Positions 55,785 to 64,000 of a stretch of 64,000 bases of DNA are shown piece by piece. Source of the DNA: Methylorubrum populi (lineage in GTDB: Bacteria; Pseudomonadota; Alphaproteobacteria; Rhizobiales; Beijerinckiaceae); NCBI GenBank assembly GCA_020741775.1, contig DYYG01000047.1:1-64000 (forward strand). The letters are read 5' to 3'. The translations under genes were made by a program, and so were the position numbers. The notes beneath the pieces were generated by a model that saw only the letters and a program-made list of their open reading frames with translations, was not told the origin of the DNA and ran no database searches. Numbering within the stretch: position 1 is the stretch's first letter; the number at the start of each line of letters is the position of its first letter.

Positions 55785-55828
55785 ACGGCCCGCAATGCCG
55801 GTTCAGACCGGACTTGCGGGCCGTTTTC
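55785..55828 (+). terminator. Rho-independent terminator after ctpA
   Basis: ACGGCCCGCAA (55785-55795) pairs with TTGCGGGCCGT (55814-55824), with an inner CCGGT/ACCGG stem and TTTTCC after it. It ends the rlmH-envC-ctpA transcript. Confidence 0.85.
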
Positions 55829-55900
55829 CGTTCGGCCTCGAAGGCCCCGGCGTTCGGGACTCGGTCGTCCGGCGAAATGCCGAGCGGTGGGGACTGCCGC

Positions 55901-56050
55901 GTCGTCTCTCCGAAAGCCGGAGGCGACCTTTCGGGACGATGGTCTAGAGCCGTGCCCGACCCCGTTGGGTCGGATCATGTTTCTGGTTTCTTGTTGTGAC
56001 GCGCTCTCTTTCGACGAACCGATGTCCACTTCGTCGGAAAGCGCTCTAGC
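55901..56050. repeat. Palindromic intergenic repeat cluster
   Basis: Three hairpins in a row. The first (55901-55950) pairs CCGAAAG with CTTTCGG and TCGTC with its complement. The second pairs CCGACCC (55956-55962) with GGGTCGG (55967-55973). The third (56001-56050) pairs CTTTCGACGAA with TTCGTCGGAAAG around a ten-base loop. Similar units are common between genes in Rhizobiales chromosomes. Together with the terminator they fill the 327-bp gap between ctpA and the yibQ-like gene. Confidence 0.65.
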
Positions 56051-56065
56051 GGGACGGGACGGCGG

Positions 56066-57268
56066 GTGAGCGACGCGGCCGACGACATCCTGACAAAGCC
56101 CCTCGGGGTCGGGGATAAGGCACCGCGCGGGCGCTTTTCCCCCTCCCCCGGCGCCCTCGTCGGGGCGGCTTCGCTGGTCGGGCTGATCCTGCTGGCCGCA
56201 GGCATCGCCCTCACCGGGGATCCGCGCGGCGGCGAGCCCCGTGCCGACGCCACCATCGAGATCCGCGAGCCGGCCGCGCCCGTGCCCAAGGCCGCGGAGG
56301 CCGCGCCCAGCGCCGCGACCGGCCCGGTGCAATCCGCCCAGGCTCTGGAGCAAGCCTCCGGGGTCAGCGTGGTCCGCCCCGACGGCTCGACGGCACCGGA
56401 CGCCCCGGTCATCATTCGCGTGCCCAATGCTACCCAGGTGAAGCTCAACCCTGCGCCCGATCCGCGCCTGATCGAGCGCGGGCGCCACGGGCCGTTGCCC
56501 CGCCTCGGCGAGGGCCGCCTGCGCCCGCTCGATGTCTATGCCCGGCCGGAGGAGCCGGGGCCGGGCGCGCGCATCGCCATTCTGGTCTCGGGCCTCGGAA
56601 TCGGCGAGGCCACGACGCTCGGCGCGATCGCCCGGCTGCCCGCGCCGATCAGCCTCGCCTTCTCGCCCTATGGCGGCGATCTGGAGAAGATCGCGGCCCG
56701 CGCCCGCGAGGCCGGCCACGAGGTGCTGCTCCAGCTGCCGATGGAACCCTTCGACTATCCCGACAGCGATCCGGGGCCGCAGACGCTGCTGGCGGCGGCG
56801 CGCCCGGGCGAGAATCTCGACCGCGCCGCCTGGGCGATGAGCCGCTTCCCCGGCTTCGTCGGCGTGGTGAACGTCATGGGCGCCAAGCTGATGAGCGAGG
56901 CCTCGGCCCTCGACCCGGTCCTGAAGGATCTGGCCGCCCGCGGCCTCGGCTTCGTCGATGACGGCACCGTGCCCCGGTCGCAGCTAGCGGGGGCGGCGGC
57001 CAAGGCGAAGCTGCCTTCCGCCCGCGCCGAGGCCGTGATCGACGCGGTGGCTCGGCCCGACGCCATCGATGCGGAACTCGCCCGCCTGGAGACGCTGGCC
57101 CGGCAGAAGGGCTTCGTCCTCGCCTCGGGCAGTGCCTCGCCGATGACCATCGATCGGCTGTCCCGCTGGTCCCGCGATCTGGAAACGCGCGGCGTGAGGC
57201 TGGTGCCGGTCAGCGTGGCCCTGCGTCAGGCGGGCGGCGCCGGCAAAGTGTCGAGCGCCGCGCCCTAA
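56066..57268 (+). CDS. YibQ-type divergent polysaccharide deacetylase family protein
   Basis: A 400-residue protein with one N-terminal membrane anchor (VGLILLAAGIALTGD) and a P/A-rich linker to about residue 160. The domain follows: IAILVSGLGIGEATTLGAI, FSPYGGDLEKIAARARE, HEVLLQLPMEPFDYP and GLGFVDDGTVPRS. This is the DUF610/YibQ family, related to NodB deacetylases but with an altered metal site. In this order it usually lies between ctpA and rppH, as here. Starts with GTG at 56066 just after the repeat cluster. Confidence 0.85.
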   Translation: MSDAADDILTKPLGVGDKAPRGRFSPSPGALVGAASLVGLILLAAGIALTGDPRGGEPRADATIEIREPAAPVPKAAEAAPSAATGPVQSAQALEQASGVSVVRPDGSTAPDAPVIIRVPNATQVKLNPAPDPRLIERGRHGPLPRLGEGRLRPLDVYARPEEPGPGARIAILVSGLGIGEATTLGAIARLPAPISLAFSPYGGDLEKIAARAREAGHEVLLQLPMEPFDYPDSDPGPQTLLAAARPGENLDRAAWAMSRFPGFVGVVNVMGAKLMSEASALDPVLKDLAARGLGFVDDGTVPRSQLAGAAAKAKLPSARAEAVIDAVARPDAIDAELARLETLARQKGFVLASGSASPMTIDRLSRWSRDLETRGVRLVPVSVALRQAGGAGKVSSAAP

Positions 57269-57337
57269 CGCATCGCCGATCATCGTTGCGGGGGCCGGAT
57301 CGGCCTCCTATGGTCGCGCCGCCAGCACGAGCCCGCG

Positions 57338-57925
57338 ATGACCCGCTCCAACGACGATCTCCTGCGCCTGCCCGAGGGCAGCGCGCTTCCCTACCGCCCC
57401 TGCGTGGGCGTGACCCTGTTTCACCGCGATGGCCGCGTCTTCATCGGACGGCGCAAGCGGGAGGCGGGGCCGGAGCATGTCGACGGCGATCTCGCCTGGC
57501 AGATGCCGCAGGGTGGGATCGATGAGGGTGAGGCGCCCCTGGCCGCGGCCCTGCGCGAACTTCATGAAGAGACCAACGTGCCGGCGGATGCGGTCACGCT
57601 GTTGGGCGAGACCCGTGACTGGCTTGCCTACGATCTGCCGTCGGAGGTCATGAAGCAGGCCTGGAAGGGGCGCTACCGGGGCCAGCGGCAGAAATGGTTC
57701 GCCTTCGGACTGACCGGCAGTGAGGCGGCGATCGACGTGGAGGCCCCCGGCGGCGGCCAACACAAGCCCGAATTCGATGCGTGGCGCTGGGAGCGGCTGG
57801 AGACGCTGCCGGACCTCATCGTCCCGTTCAAGCGCCCGGTCTACGAGGGCGTCGTCGCGGCCTTCTCGGGTCTCGCCGGCTGGCACGCCGAGCGGGACTC
57901 GGCACAGGATCGGGATCCGGCATGA
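57338..57925 (+). CDS. rppH: RNA pyrophosphohydrolase RppH
   Basis: A 195-residue Nudix enzyme that removes pyrophosphate from RNA 5' ends and so starts mRNA decay. Nudix box: [44 protein letters not shown] at the start and [27 protein letters not shown] near the end are typical of the alphaproteobacterial form. Follows the YibQ-like gene by 69 bases on the same strand. Confidence 0.95.
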   Translation: MTRSNDDLLRLPEGSALPYRPCVGVTLFHRDGRVFIGRRKREAGPEHVDGDLAWQMPQGGIDEGEAPLAAALRELHEETNVPADAVTLLGETRDWLAYDLPSEVMKQAWKGRYRGQRQKWFAFGLTGSEAAIDVEAPGGGQHKPEFDAWRWERLETLPDLIVPFKRPVYEGVVAAFSGLAGWHAERDSAQDRDPA

Positions 57926-57952
57926 AGCGCCCGCGTCTGCTCGGTTGATCCG

Positions 57953-58585
57953 ATGCGCTGGTGGCTGCTTCCCCTCGTCGCGGTGCTCGGCTGGTTCGCC
58001 TATACCCTGACGCCGTTCTGGTCGCTTTACGAGTTCGCCGCAGCGGTCCAGGCGGGGGACAAGGCGGCGGTGGAGCGGCGCGTCAACTTCCGCACCCTGC
58101 GCCTGTCGCTCGCCCGCCAGATCAGCGCCGCCGTGAAGGCCGACAGCACCGCCCTCGATCCGCGCGAACGGCAGCGCATCGCCGATGCGGCCGCGGCCTT
58201 CGCCCTGCCGGTCATGGAATCGGCCCTAACTCCGGAGGCGGTAATCGATCTTCTCGACGACGGCTGGCCGCAGGGGGCCGACCTCGCCGCGCCGGCCAAT
58301 CGCCACGAGCGTCGCGACGGCCTGCGCATCCCCGATCTCACCCGGCTGCTGCGCTACTATCTCTCCTCCGACATGCGCGGTTTCCGCTCGGTGGTGATCG
58401 CCGTGCCGCCGGACCGGCCCCGCAACGAGCAGTTCCGCATCCGCCTGCGCCTGCGCGACTGGGGGTGGCACCTCGTCGATATCGAGTTGTCCGAGAATCT
58501 TCGCACCCGCATCGGTGAGAAGGCCGCCGCCGGGGCGGCCCGCCTGCGCGACAACCGCTCCGCGCCGGACAAAGGAACGCCGTAG
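57953..58585 (+). CDS. DUF2939 domain-containing protein
   Basis: A 210-residue protein with one membrane helix at the start (WWLLPLVAVLGWFAYTLTPFW) and the DUF2939 pattern (YEFAAAVQAGDKAAVERRVNFRTLRLSLARQI). The rest is basic and outside the membrane. Its function is unknown. It begins 27 bases after rppH and may be co-transcribed. Confidence 0.85.
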   Translation: MRWWLLPLVAVLGWFAYTLTPFWSLYEFAAAVQAGDKAAVERRVNFRTLRLSLARQISAAVKADSTALDPRERQRIADAAAAFALPVMESALTPEAVIDLLDDGWPQGADLAAPANRHERRDGLRIPDLTRLLRYYLSSDMRGFRSVVIAVPPDRPRNEQFRIRLRLRDWGWHLVDIELSENLRTRIGEKAAAGAARLRDNRSAPDKGTP

Positions 58586-58659
58586 GGCCGCCGCAGCGTA
58601 GAAGCACGAGCTCGCGAGCGGTGCCGTAGCCCCCTGGATTCCGGCGGGCCGCCGCATAG

Positions 58660-60627
58660 GTGTGCCGCCACGATCAGCCCCGCTCCCCGGAGCCTCCCTT
58701 GAGCCAGCCCGCCGCTCCAGCCTCCGAAGCGGACCTCCCGGCTTCGGGTCCGGGCCATCGCCTGGGGGCCGGCCTCCTGCTGGGCACCCTCGGCGTCGTC
58801 TACGGCGATATCGGCACCAGCCCGCTCTATGCCCTCAAGGAGGCGGTCCGCGCCGCGAGCCAGGGGGCCGAGCCGAGCGCCGCCGCGGTGACCGGCGCCG
58901 TCTCGCTGATCCTGTGGGCGCTGATCCTCGTCGTCTCGCTGAAATATGCGGTGCTGATCCTGCGGGCCGACAATCGCGGCGAAGGCGGCATCGTCGCCAT
59001 GCTGGCCCTGCTCGGCGCCCGCCATGCAAAGGCCGGCTCGCGGCAGGCCCTCCTGCTGGTGGTCGGTCTCGTCGGCGCCGCCCTGCTCTATGGCGATGGG
59101 GCGATCACCCCGGCGATCTCGGTGCTCTCGGCGATCGAGGGATTGAAGGTCGATGCCCCCGGCCTCGACCGGTTCGTGGTGCCGCTCGCCCTCGTCATCC
59201 TCGTCGGGCTTTTCCTCGTGCAGCGCCGGGGCGCCGCCTTCATCGGCCGGATCTTCGGCCCGGTCATGCTGCTCTGGTTCCTCGTGCTGGCGGCGATGGG
59301 CCTCGGCGGCATCGTTCAGGCGCCGCAGATCCTGAGCGCGGTCAATCCCCTACGGGCCGTCGAGTTCACCGCCCATGCCGGCCTGCATGTCGGCTTTGCA
59401 ATGCTGGGCGCTGCCTTCCTCGCGGTCACCGGCGGCGAGGCGATGTATGCCGATCTCGGCCATTTCGGCGCCCGCGCGATCCGCGTGGCATGGTTCGCCC
59501 TGGTGCTGCCGGCCCTGGTGATTCACTATTTCGGGCAGGGCGCGATCCTGCTCGTCGACCCTGCGGCGGCGGAGAACCCGTTCTACCGCCTCGCTCCGGC
59601 CTTCGCGCATTATCCGCTGATCGGGCTGGCGACGCTCGCCGCGGTCATCGCCTCGCAGGCGGTCATCTCGGGGGTGTTCTCCCTGACCCAGCAGGCCGTC
59701 CAGCTCGGCTTCCTGCCGCCGCTGCACATCGTCCACACCGCCCCCGACGAGCGCGGCCAGATCTACGTGCCGACGGTGAACTGGCTGCTCGCCGCCGCCA
59801 CGCTCTCGGCGGTGCTGATCTTCCGCTCCTCCGACGCCCTGGCCGGCGCCTACGGCATCGCCGTCTCGCTGCTCATGGCGATCACGACGCTGCTCGCCGG
59901 CCTCGTCGCCCGCAAATGGGGCTACGGCCTGATCCCGGTGCTGGCGGTCAACGGCTTCTTCCTGCTGATCGACCTGATCTTTCTCTCCGCCAACAGCGTG
60001 AAGCTGTTCGAGGGCGGCTGGTTTCCGCTGCTGCTCGCGGGCGCGGTCGCCTTCCTGATGCTGACCTGGCGCAAGGGCAATGCCTGCCTCGAGGAGGCGC
60101 GGATCGCCCTGCGCCAGCCGGAGGCCCGGTTCCTGGAGGGCCTGCGCGACACGCCGCCGGCGACGCTGCCGGGCTCGGCCGCCTTCCTGTCCTCTGCCCT
60201 TGAGGGCATCCCCCTGCCGATGATGCGCTTCGTCGAGCGCCTCGGCGCGCTGCACGCCCGCGTCCTGATCGTCACGGCGCTGTTCGAGGAAACGCCGACG
60301 GTGCCGCCGGACAAGCGGGCGCGGGTCACCGAGATCACGCCCGATATCCGCCGCGTCGTGCTGCGCTACGGCTTCATGCAATCGGCCTCGATCCCCGAAG
60401 GTCTGGCCTGCGCCGTCCATGCCGGACTCCTGCCCGCCGCCTTCACCGAGGATCTCACCGTCTTCGTCGGCCACGAGACGATCATCCCGGTTTCGGATCG
60501 ACGCGGCATGTCGGATTGGCGCGAGGCCGTCTTCGCGGTGATGCAGAACAATGCCGAGCGCACCGGCGCCCATTTCTGCGTGCCGGCCCGTCAGGTCATC
60601 GAGATCGGCACCGAGATCGAGATCTGA
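58660..60627 (+). CDS. kup: Low-affinity potassium transporter Kup
   Basis: A 655-residue inner-membrane potassium:proton symporter with 12 helices. LGVVYGDIGTSPLYALKEA, LLYGDGAITPAISVLSAIEG and FGQGAILLVDPAAAENPFYRLAP are family marks, and a cytoplasmic tail of about 150 residues follows. The GTG at 58660 is uncertain; TTG 58699 (MSQPAAPASEADLP-like) is a good alternative. It follows DUF2939 by 74 bases. Confidence 0.94.
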   Translation: MCRHDQPRSPEPPLSQPAAPASEADLPASGPGHRLGAGLLLGTLGVVYGDIGTSPLYALKEAVRAASQGAEPSAAAVTGAVSLILWALILVVSLKYAVLILRADNRGEGGIVAMLALLGARHAKAGSRQALLLVVGLVGAALLYGDGAITPAISVLSAIEGLKVDAPGLDRFVVPLALVILVGLFLVQRRGAAFIGRIFGPVMLLWFLVLAAMGLGGIVQAPQILSAVNPLRAVEFTAHAGLHVGFAMLGAAFLAVTGGEAMYADLGHFGARAIRVAWFALVLPALVIHYFGQGAILLVDPAAAENPFYRLAPAFAHYPLIGLATLAAVIASQAVISGVFSLTQQAVQLGFLPPLHIVHTAPDERGQIYVPTVNWLLAAATLSAVLIFRSSDALAGAYGIAVSLLMAITTLLAGLVARKWGYGLIPVLAVNGFFLLIDLIFLSANSVKLFEGGWFPLLLAGAVAFLMLTWRKGNACLEEARIALRQPEARFLEGLRDTPPATLPGSAAFLSSALEGIPLPMMRFVERLGALHARVLIVTALFEETPTVPPDKRARVTEITPDIRRVVLRYGFMQSASIPEGLACAVHAGLLPAAFTEDLTVFVGHETIIPVSDRRGMSDWREAVFAVMQNNAERTGAHFCVPARQVIEIGTEIEI

Positions 60628-60669
60628 TCCGCCCCTCCGGTGCGGTGACCGGGGTGAGGCGGGGAGCCC

Positions 60670-60975
60670 CTACTCGTCGCTCTGCCCCTGTCCGGTCATC
60701 CGGAGCTGCGAGGCCACGCATTCGCGCACCGCGTCCTCGATCTTGGCCTTCTGGGCATTCGAGTAGCCGGCCACCTCGTCGATGCATTTCACGAAATAGC
60801 CGGCGGTGAAGCTCTCATTGACCGAGACGAACGACTTGCCGAAGCGGGTCGCGAGCTGGAGCCGGTCCATGGCGGAGCTCTGCCGCCACGCCTCCAGCGT
60901 ATCCGTCATCGAGAGAGCCTGCGCGGCACCGGGCAGGAGCAGAACGGCGAGAAGCAGGGCGAAAAGGCGGCGCAT
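60670..60975 (-). CDS. Small exported protein
   Basis: A 101-residue exported protein: signal peptide (RLFALLLAVLLLPGAAQA) and a mature chain with two cysteines (VKCIDEVAGYS and VRECVASQL) that could form a disulfide. ATG 60975 starts the leader. Convergent with kup. Function not recognised. Confidence 0.65.
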   Translation of the reverse strand: MRRLFALLLAVLLLPGAAQALSMTDTLEAWRQSSAMDRLQLATRFGKSFVSVNESFTAGYFVKCIDEVAGYSNAQKAKIEDAVRECVASQLRMTGQGQSDE

Positions 60976-61168
60976 CGTGCAAAAACCTCCCGAACGCGTT
61001 TTCTGATTTGTCCGCGTTTCACTTCCGAACATGCCTGTCTTCGAGACAATAAAGGCAGGATGTCGGATGGCATTGCCAGATAAACCCTCTCGACTTGTCA
61101 GACAGCCCGGCTAACAGAGTTTCTTTCTTAATTTGCTCTGAGGGTTCCAGAGTTGGATCCCTGTTTCG

Positions 61169-61206
61169 CCTCGTCTTTTCCCGAAAGCCCCCCTTTCGGG
61201 ACGAGG
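61169..61206 (-). repeat. Palindromic repeat downstream of the methyltransferase-like gene
   Basis: CCTCGT and CCGAAAG pair with CTTTCGG and ACGAGG. It is the same unit type as 55901-55950 and lies two bases after the stop of the gene at 61209-62000 (minus strand), where it may help end the transcript. The rest of 60976-61168 is rather AT-rich and shows no gene. Confidence 0.6.
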
Positions 61207-61208
61207 CT

Positions 61209-62000
61209 CTATCGCCGCCAATCGCAGAAGCCGGCGACGCGGTGGATCAGGCGCCGGTCCCGGGCGATCTCGCCGAAGGGGGCAAGCTCCCAATCCCAGG
61301 CTCGCTCGGGCCGCCCCAAGCGCACGCCGTAGAGCAGGTCGTGCCGCTCATGGACCCGGCCGTGCCGGTCCTCCTCGCGCTCGTCGAGATCGGTGAGCAG
61401 GCATATCCGCGCGGCGAGGCCCGCCAACGCCTCGATATGCCCCTCGACGATCCGCCGGCCGAAGGCGTCCCCGTCCTCCGCCCTCCATGGGCCGAAGGGG
61501 CGCCGCCCCGCCTCCAGCCGCGCCACCGGCCGGATCGGCAACTGCGACAGCAGATTGGCCGAGATCACCAGATCGGTGGAGGGCTCGGCGCAGACCGGCG
61601 GCAGGCGCGGATCGAGATCGGCGGCCTCGCCCATCATCAGGGCCATGGCCCCGCTCAGATCCGCCGTCAGGGCTTCGACATGGGGGAAGGCCCGCATAGC
61701 GCTCCGGGCCGGACGCGGATGCACCGCATCGATCAGCACCACCCGGCGGAAGGCCCGGGCGAGATCGTCCAGCGGAACGTCGGCGAGGGGGCCGGAGCCC
61801 AGGACCACGACCGTGTCGCGCCGTTCCGTCGCCGCGATGGCGGCGCGGATCACCGCCCGGCTCGCCTCCAGATGCGGCGTCCAGGCCCGTCGGCAGCGGC
61901 GGGCCCGCGACATCAGCCAGATGCTGTCGCGGCGATAGCCGAGGCGGCGCTGCGGATGCGGCGCGGGCGTCGTCAGGAGGTGGAACAGGTCGAGCAGCAC
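61209..62000 (-). CDS. Methyltransferase-like protein of unknown function
   Basis: A 263-residue soluble protein. A Rossmann pattern is visible: TVVVLGSGPLADVPLDDLARA (motif I-like) and VVLIDAVHPRPAR (acidic end of strand 2), then LVISANLLSQLPI. It has no recognised catalytic motif. It starts with GTG at 62000 and ends next to a palindromic repeat. Probably SAM-dependent, but not certain. Confidence 0.55.
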   Translation of the reverse strand: MLLDLFHLLTTPAPHPQRRLGYRRDSIWLMSRARRCRRAWTPHLEASRAVIRAAIAATERRDTVVVLGSGPLADVPLDDLARAFRRVVLIDAVHPRPARSAMRAFPHVEALTADLSGAMALMMGEAADLDPRLPPVCAEPSTDLVISANLLSQLPIRPVARLEAGRRPFGPWRAEDGDAFGRRIVEGHIEALAGLAARICLLTDLDEREEDRHGRVHERHDLLYGVRLGRPERAWDWELAPFGEIARDRRLIHRVAGFCDWRR

Positions 62001-62106
62001 GGCATCCGTGCGTCCTGAACGGGAGCCTCGCTGTCAAGCGGCGAAGCCCGTCACGCCAAAGTCGCGAAGGGCGGCCAGAACGGAGCCGCTTCCTCCGGGT
62101 TCGACG

Positions 62107-62733
62107 ATGGCCCCCTCCCGCTCCGCCCGGCTCGCCGCGGCCCTGATCGCTCTCTGCGCCGCCCTGGGTGTGGCGGCTGGCTTCATCGCCGTATTCGGCC
62201 GCACCGGCTCGGTGCCGGCCACGGCCTGGATCATGGTCGCCTACTTCACCAATCTCACCGGGCTTGTCGTCGCCGTGGTGTTCGGCGGGATCGCGCTGCG
62301 GCGGCCGGGCCTGTCCCAGCCCTGGCTCGTGGCCGGGACGGCGCTCGCGAGCCTGCTCGTCGGCGTCGTCCAGCGGCTGCTGCTCTACGGCCTGAGGGAG
62401 CTGCGCGGCGGCGACCTCGTCGGCGACATCCTGCTGCATCAGGCGCTGCCGGTGCTGGTGCCGCTGTTCTGGCTCGCCTTCGTGCCGAAGGGGCGGCTTT
62501 CGGCCCGCGATCCGCTGCTGTTCGCGGCCTATCCGTTGGCTTACCTCGCCTACACCCTGGTGCGGGGCGCATTCGATGCCCGCTATCCCTACCCGTTCCT
62601 CGATGTGGGCAAGCTCGGCTGGGGGCCGGTGGCGGCCTATGCCGGCGCCATCGCAGCGGCCTTCCTCGCAGTCGGCTGGACAATGGTGGCGCTCGACCGC
62701 CTCCTCGCCCGGCGCCGGCCGGCCGCCGGCTGA
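62107..62733 (+). CDS. Pr6Pr family membrane protein
   Basis: A 208-residue protein with six predicted membrane segments and the FAR-17a/AIG1-like pattern (YFTNLTGLVVAVVFGGIAL, VGDILLHQALPVLVPLFWLAFVPKG, PLAYLAYTLVRGAFDARYPYPFLDVGKLGW). The family may include hydrolases in eukaryotes; the bacterial role is unknown. The ATG at 62107 starts the first helix. Confidence 0.88.
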   Translation: MAPSRSARLAAALIALCAALGVAAGFIAVFGRTGSVPATAWIMVAYFTNLTGLVVAVVFGGIALRRPGLSQPWLVAGTALASLLVGVVQRLLLYGLRELRGGDLVGDILLHQALPVLVPLFWLAFVPKGRLSARDPLLFAAYPLAYLAYTLVRGAFDARYPYPFLDVGKLGWGPVAAYAGAIAAAFLAVGWTMVALDRLLARRRPAAG

Positions 62734-62739
62734 CTGCGA

Positions 62740-63471
62740 TCACCCTGCGAACACCGCCGCGATCTCGCCGGGGCCGAGCACCCGGTATCCGCCCGCCTCC
62801 AGATCGGACGGCAGGGCGAGGCCGCCGACCCGGTCGCGGTGGAGCGCATCGACATGGTTGCCCATCGCCGCGAACATGCGCCGAACCTGATGGTAGCGGC
62901 CCTCGTGCAGGGTGACCGTGCAATGCGTGGCGTCGTCCGCCTCCATCTCCACCGGCAGGAGCGGCTTGTCCTCGCCGTCCAGCATCAATTCGCCGGAGGC
63001 GAGGATCGACACCTCGTCGCCCTGGAGCGGCCTCGCCAGCGTGACCCGATAACGCTTGGCGACCTTCGCCTTGGGCGAGATGATCCGGTGCAGCAGGGCG
63101 CCGTCATCGGTCAGCAGCAAGAGGCCCGAGGTTTCCTTGTCGAGGCGCCCGACGGTGGAGAGCGCGGGATCGCGCCGCCGCCAGCGCTCGGGCAGCAGGC
63201 TGTAGACCAGCGGCCCCGCCTCCTTGTGCGAGCAGGTGACGCCGAGCGGCTTGTGCAGGATCAGGCAGAGGCCCGGCAGCGGATCGAGAGGTTGGCCCTG
63301 AACCGTCATCCGCGCCGACAGGTCGGGATCGAGCGGGATGCGCTGCGCCGCATCGGTCAGCTTCTCTCCGTCGAGGCGAACGAGACCGGCCCAGGCCAGC
63401 CCCTCCACCTCCCGGCGCGAACCGTAACCGAGATTGGCCAGCAGCCGGTCGAGGCGAACCGCCTTGGTCAT
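62740..63471 (-). CDS. rsuA: 16S rRNA pseudouridine synthase (RsuA type)
   Basis: A 243-residue enzyme: an N-terminal S4-type domain (VRLDRLLANLGYGSRREVEG), the catalytic loop VGRLDKETSGLLLLTDDG with aspartate, and GRYHQVRRMFAAMGNHV near the end. It is most like RsuA, which modifies U516 of 16S rRNA. Starts at ATG 63471, 13 bases after the rsmC-like gene, so the two are probably a unit. Confidence 0.92.
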   Translation of the reverse strand: MTKAVRLDRLLANLGYGSRREVEGLAWAGLVRLDGEKLTDAAQRIPLDPDLSARMTVQGQPLDPLPGLCLILHKPLGVTCSHKEAGPLVYSLLPERWRRRDPALSTVGRLDKETSGLLLLTDDGALLHRIISPKAKVAKRYRVTLARPLQGDEVSILASGELMLDGEDKPLLPVEMEADDATHCTVTLHEGRYHQVRRMFAAMGNHVDALHRDRVGGLALPSDLEAGGYRVLGPGEIAAVFAG

Positions 63472-63484
63472 GCGAGGTCCGATC

Positions 63485-64000
63485 TCACTTGCGCGCCTCG
63501 AACAGCTTGTAGCCCCCTTCCGTGACCACCGGCGTGACGCTGCGGAATGCGTCGCGCAGGGGCGCCTCGTAGGGCAGATGGGCATTGGCCACGAGGTGGA
63601 GCGTCCCGCCCGGCCGCAGGGCCGAGGCCGCGCGGGCGATGAAGGCGCGGCCCAGGGCCTGATCCTCCGCGCCGCCGTCGTGGAAGGGCGGATTGGTGAC
63701 CACGAAGTCGAGCCCGGACAAAGCCGGCTCCGCGCCCCGCAGATCGGCCCAATGGTGGCTGGCCCGCGACTCGTCGACATTGCGCCGGGCCATGGCGACG
63801 GCGCGGCGGTCGATATCGATCAGGGCAAGGGAGGCGACCTTCGACGATTTCAGCACCGCGCGGGCAAGGATGCCGAGGCCGCAGCCGAAATCGGCGCCGC
63901 GCCCCGACAGGGCCGGCAGGTGACGCAGCAACAGGGCGGTGCCGGGATCGAGCCGGTCCCAGGAGAAGATGCCGGGCTGCGTGCAGAGGGCGAGATTGTC
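63485..64000 (-). CDS. rsmC: 16S rRNA methyltransferase RsmC-like, N-terminus outside window
   Basis: The visible C-terminal part (about 171 residues) has FSWDRLDPGTALLLRHLP, ADFGCGLGILARAVL (motif I), LALIDIDRRAVAMARRN and the catalytic NPPFHDG. This set is typical of RsmC/RlmG guanine-N2 methyltransferases. The 5' part lies beyond base 64000. It precedes rsuA by 13 bases. Confidence 0.85.
   Translation of the reverse strand, partial: DNLALCTQPGIFSWDRLDPGTALLLRHLPALSGRGADFGCGLGILARAVLKSSKVASLALIDIDRRAVAMARRNVDESRASHHWADLRGAEPALSGLDFVVTNPPFHDGGAEDQALGRAFIARAASALRPGGTLHLVANAHLPYEAPLRDAFRSVTPVVTEGGYKLFEARK

Noticed and set aside
1..64000. tRNA, rRNA, IS elements, prophage or plasmid origin
   Set aside because: No cloverleaf, 16S/23S signature, transposase, integrase, phage gene or iteron cluster was found on reading both strands; a tRNAscan or profile search could not be run.

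Overview
The window reads as a chromosomal segment of a high-GC alphaproteobacterium of the Rhizobiales/Hyphomicrobiales. Methylobacterium/Methylorubrum is my best guess. The basis is the high GC, the gene orders rpmH-rnpA-yidC-engB, ileS-lspA-M16-M16 and rlmH-envC-ctpA-yibQ-rppH, an RcdA (DUF1465) homologue, CtrA-type TTAA-N7-TTAA motifs, and palindromic intergenic repeats of a kind common in this order. I found no tRNA, rRNA, CRISPR array, insertion sequence, integrase or prophage. It looks like core chromosome with a few lineage-specific inserts.

Layout. 1-4.1 kb: the 3' end of clpB, a PPP-type phosphatase, a glyoxalase-superfamily-like protein and an AtoE-type transporter; two copies of a structured 109-bp element sit right at the stop codons of clpB and the transporter. 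4.3-9.3 kb: DUF423, engB, yidC, rnpA and rpmH on the minus strand, then a likely small RNA behind a CtrA-like box, then rcdA. 9.4-17 kb (minus): a paired active/inactive M16 peptidase set, an exported protein, lspA and ileS. 17.5-22 kb (plus): dctA, a frameshifted ROK kinase and thrS. 22-34 kb: a membrane spermidine-synthase-like protein, a MocR regulator divergent from two tiny paralogous membrane proteins, exported proteins, a nitroreductase/flavin reductase pair, a lytic transglycosylase coupled to a DUF2336 protein, and a zinc alcohol dehydrogenase. 34-38 kb (minus): a DUF4130-UdgX fusion coupled to a radical-SAM DNA-repair protein, OsmC and RecX. 38-42 kb: an orphan TAXI-type binding protein, then an ECF sigma/anti-sigma pair facing a fasciclin protein. 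42-48 kb: gor, an O-antigen-ligase-like protein, DUF2059, rpiA, an exported protein, gph and a duplicated-domain protein. 48-64 kb: a YjfB-like peptide, argG, an HCCA isomerase, an MFS carrier, the rlmH-envC-ctpA-yibQ-rppH-DUF2939-kup series, small unknowns, a Pr6Pr membrane protein, rsuA and a truncated rsmC.

Most genes serve translation (ileS, thrS, rpmH, rnpA, rlmH, rsuA, rsmC, engB), envelope assembly and cell division (yidC, lspA, envC, ctpA, yibQ) or central metabolism (argG, rpiA, gph, gor). The most unusual signals are non-coding or very small: the repeated 3' element with paired changes, the CtrA-box/sRNA candidate before rcdA, a hairpin that masks the ribosome binding site of the AtoE-like gene, and the pair of about 40-residue membrane proteins beside a MocR regulator. 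All functions are inferred by reading the sequence; no database search was run.
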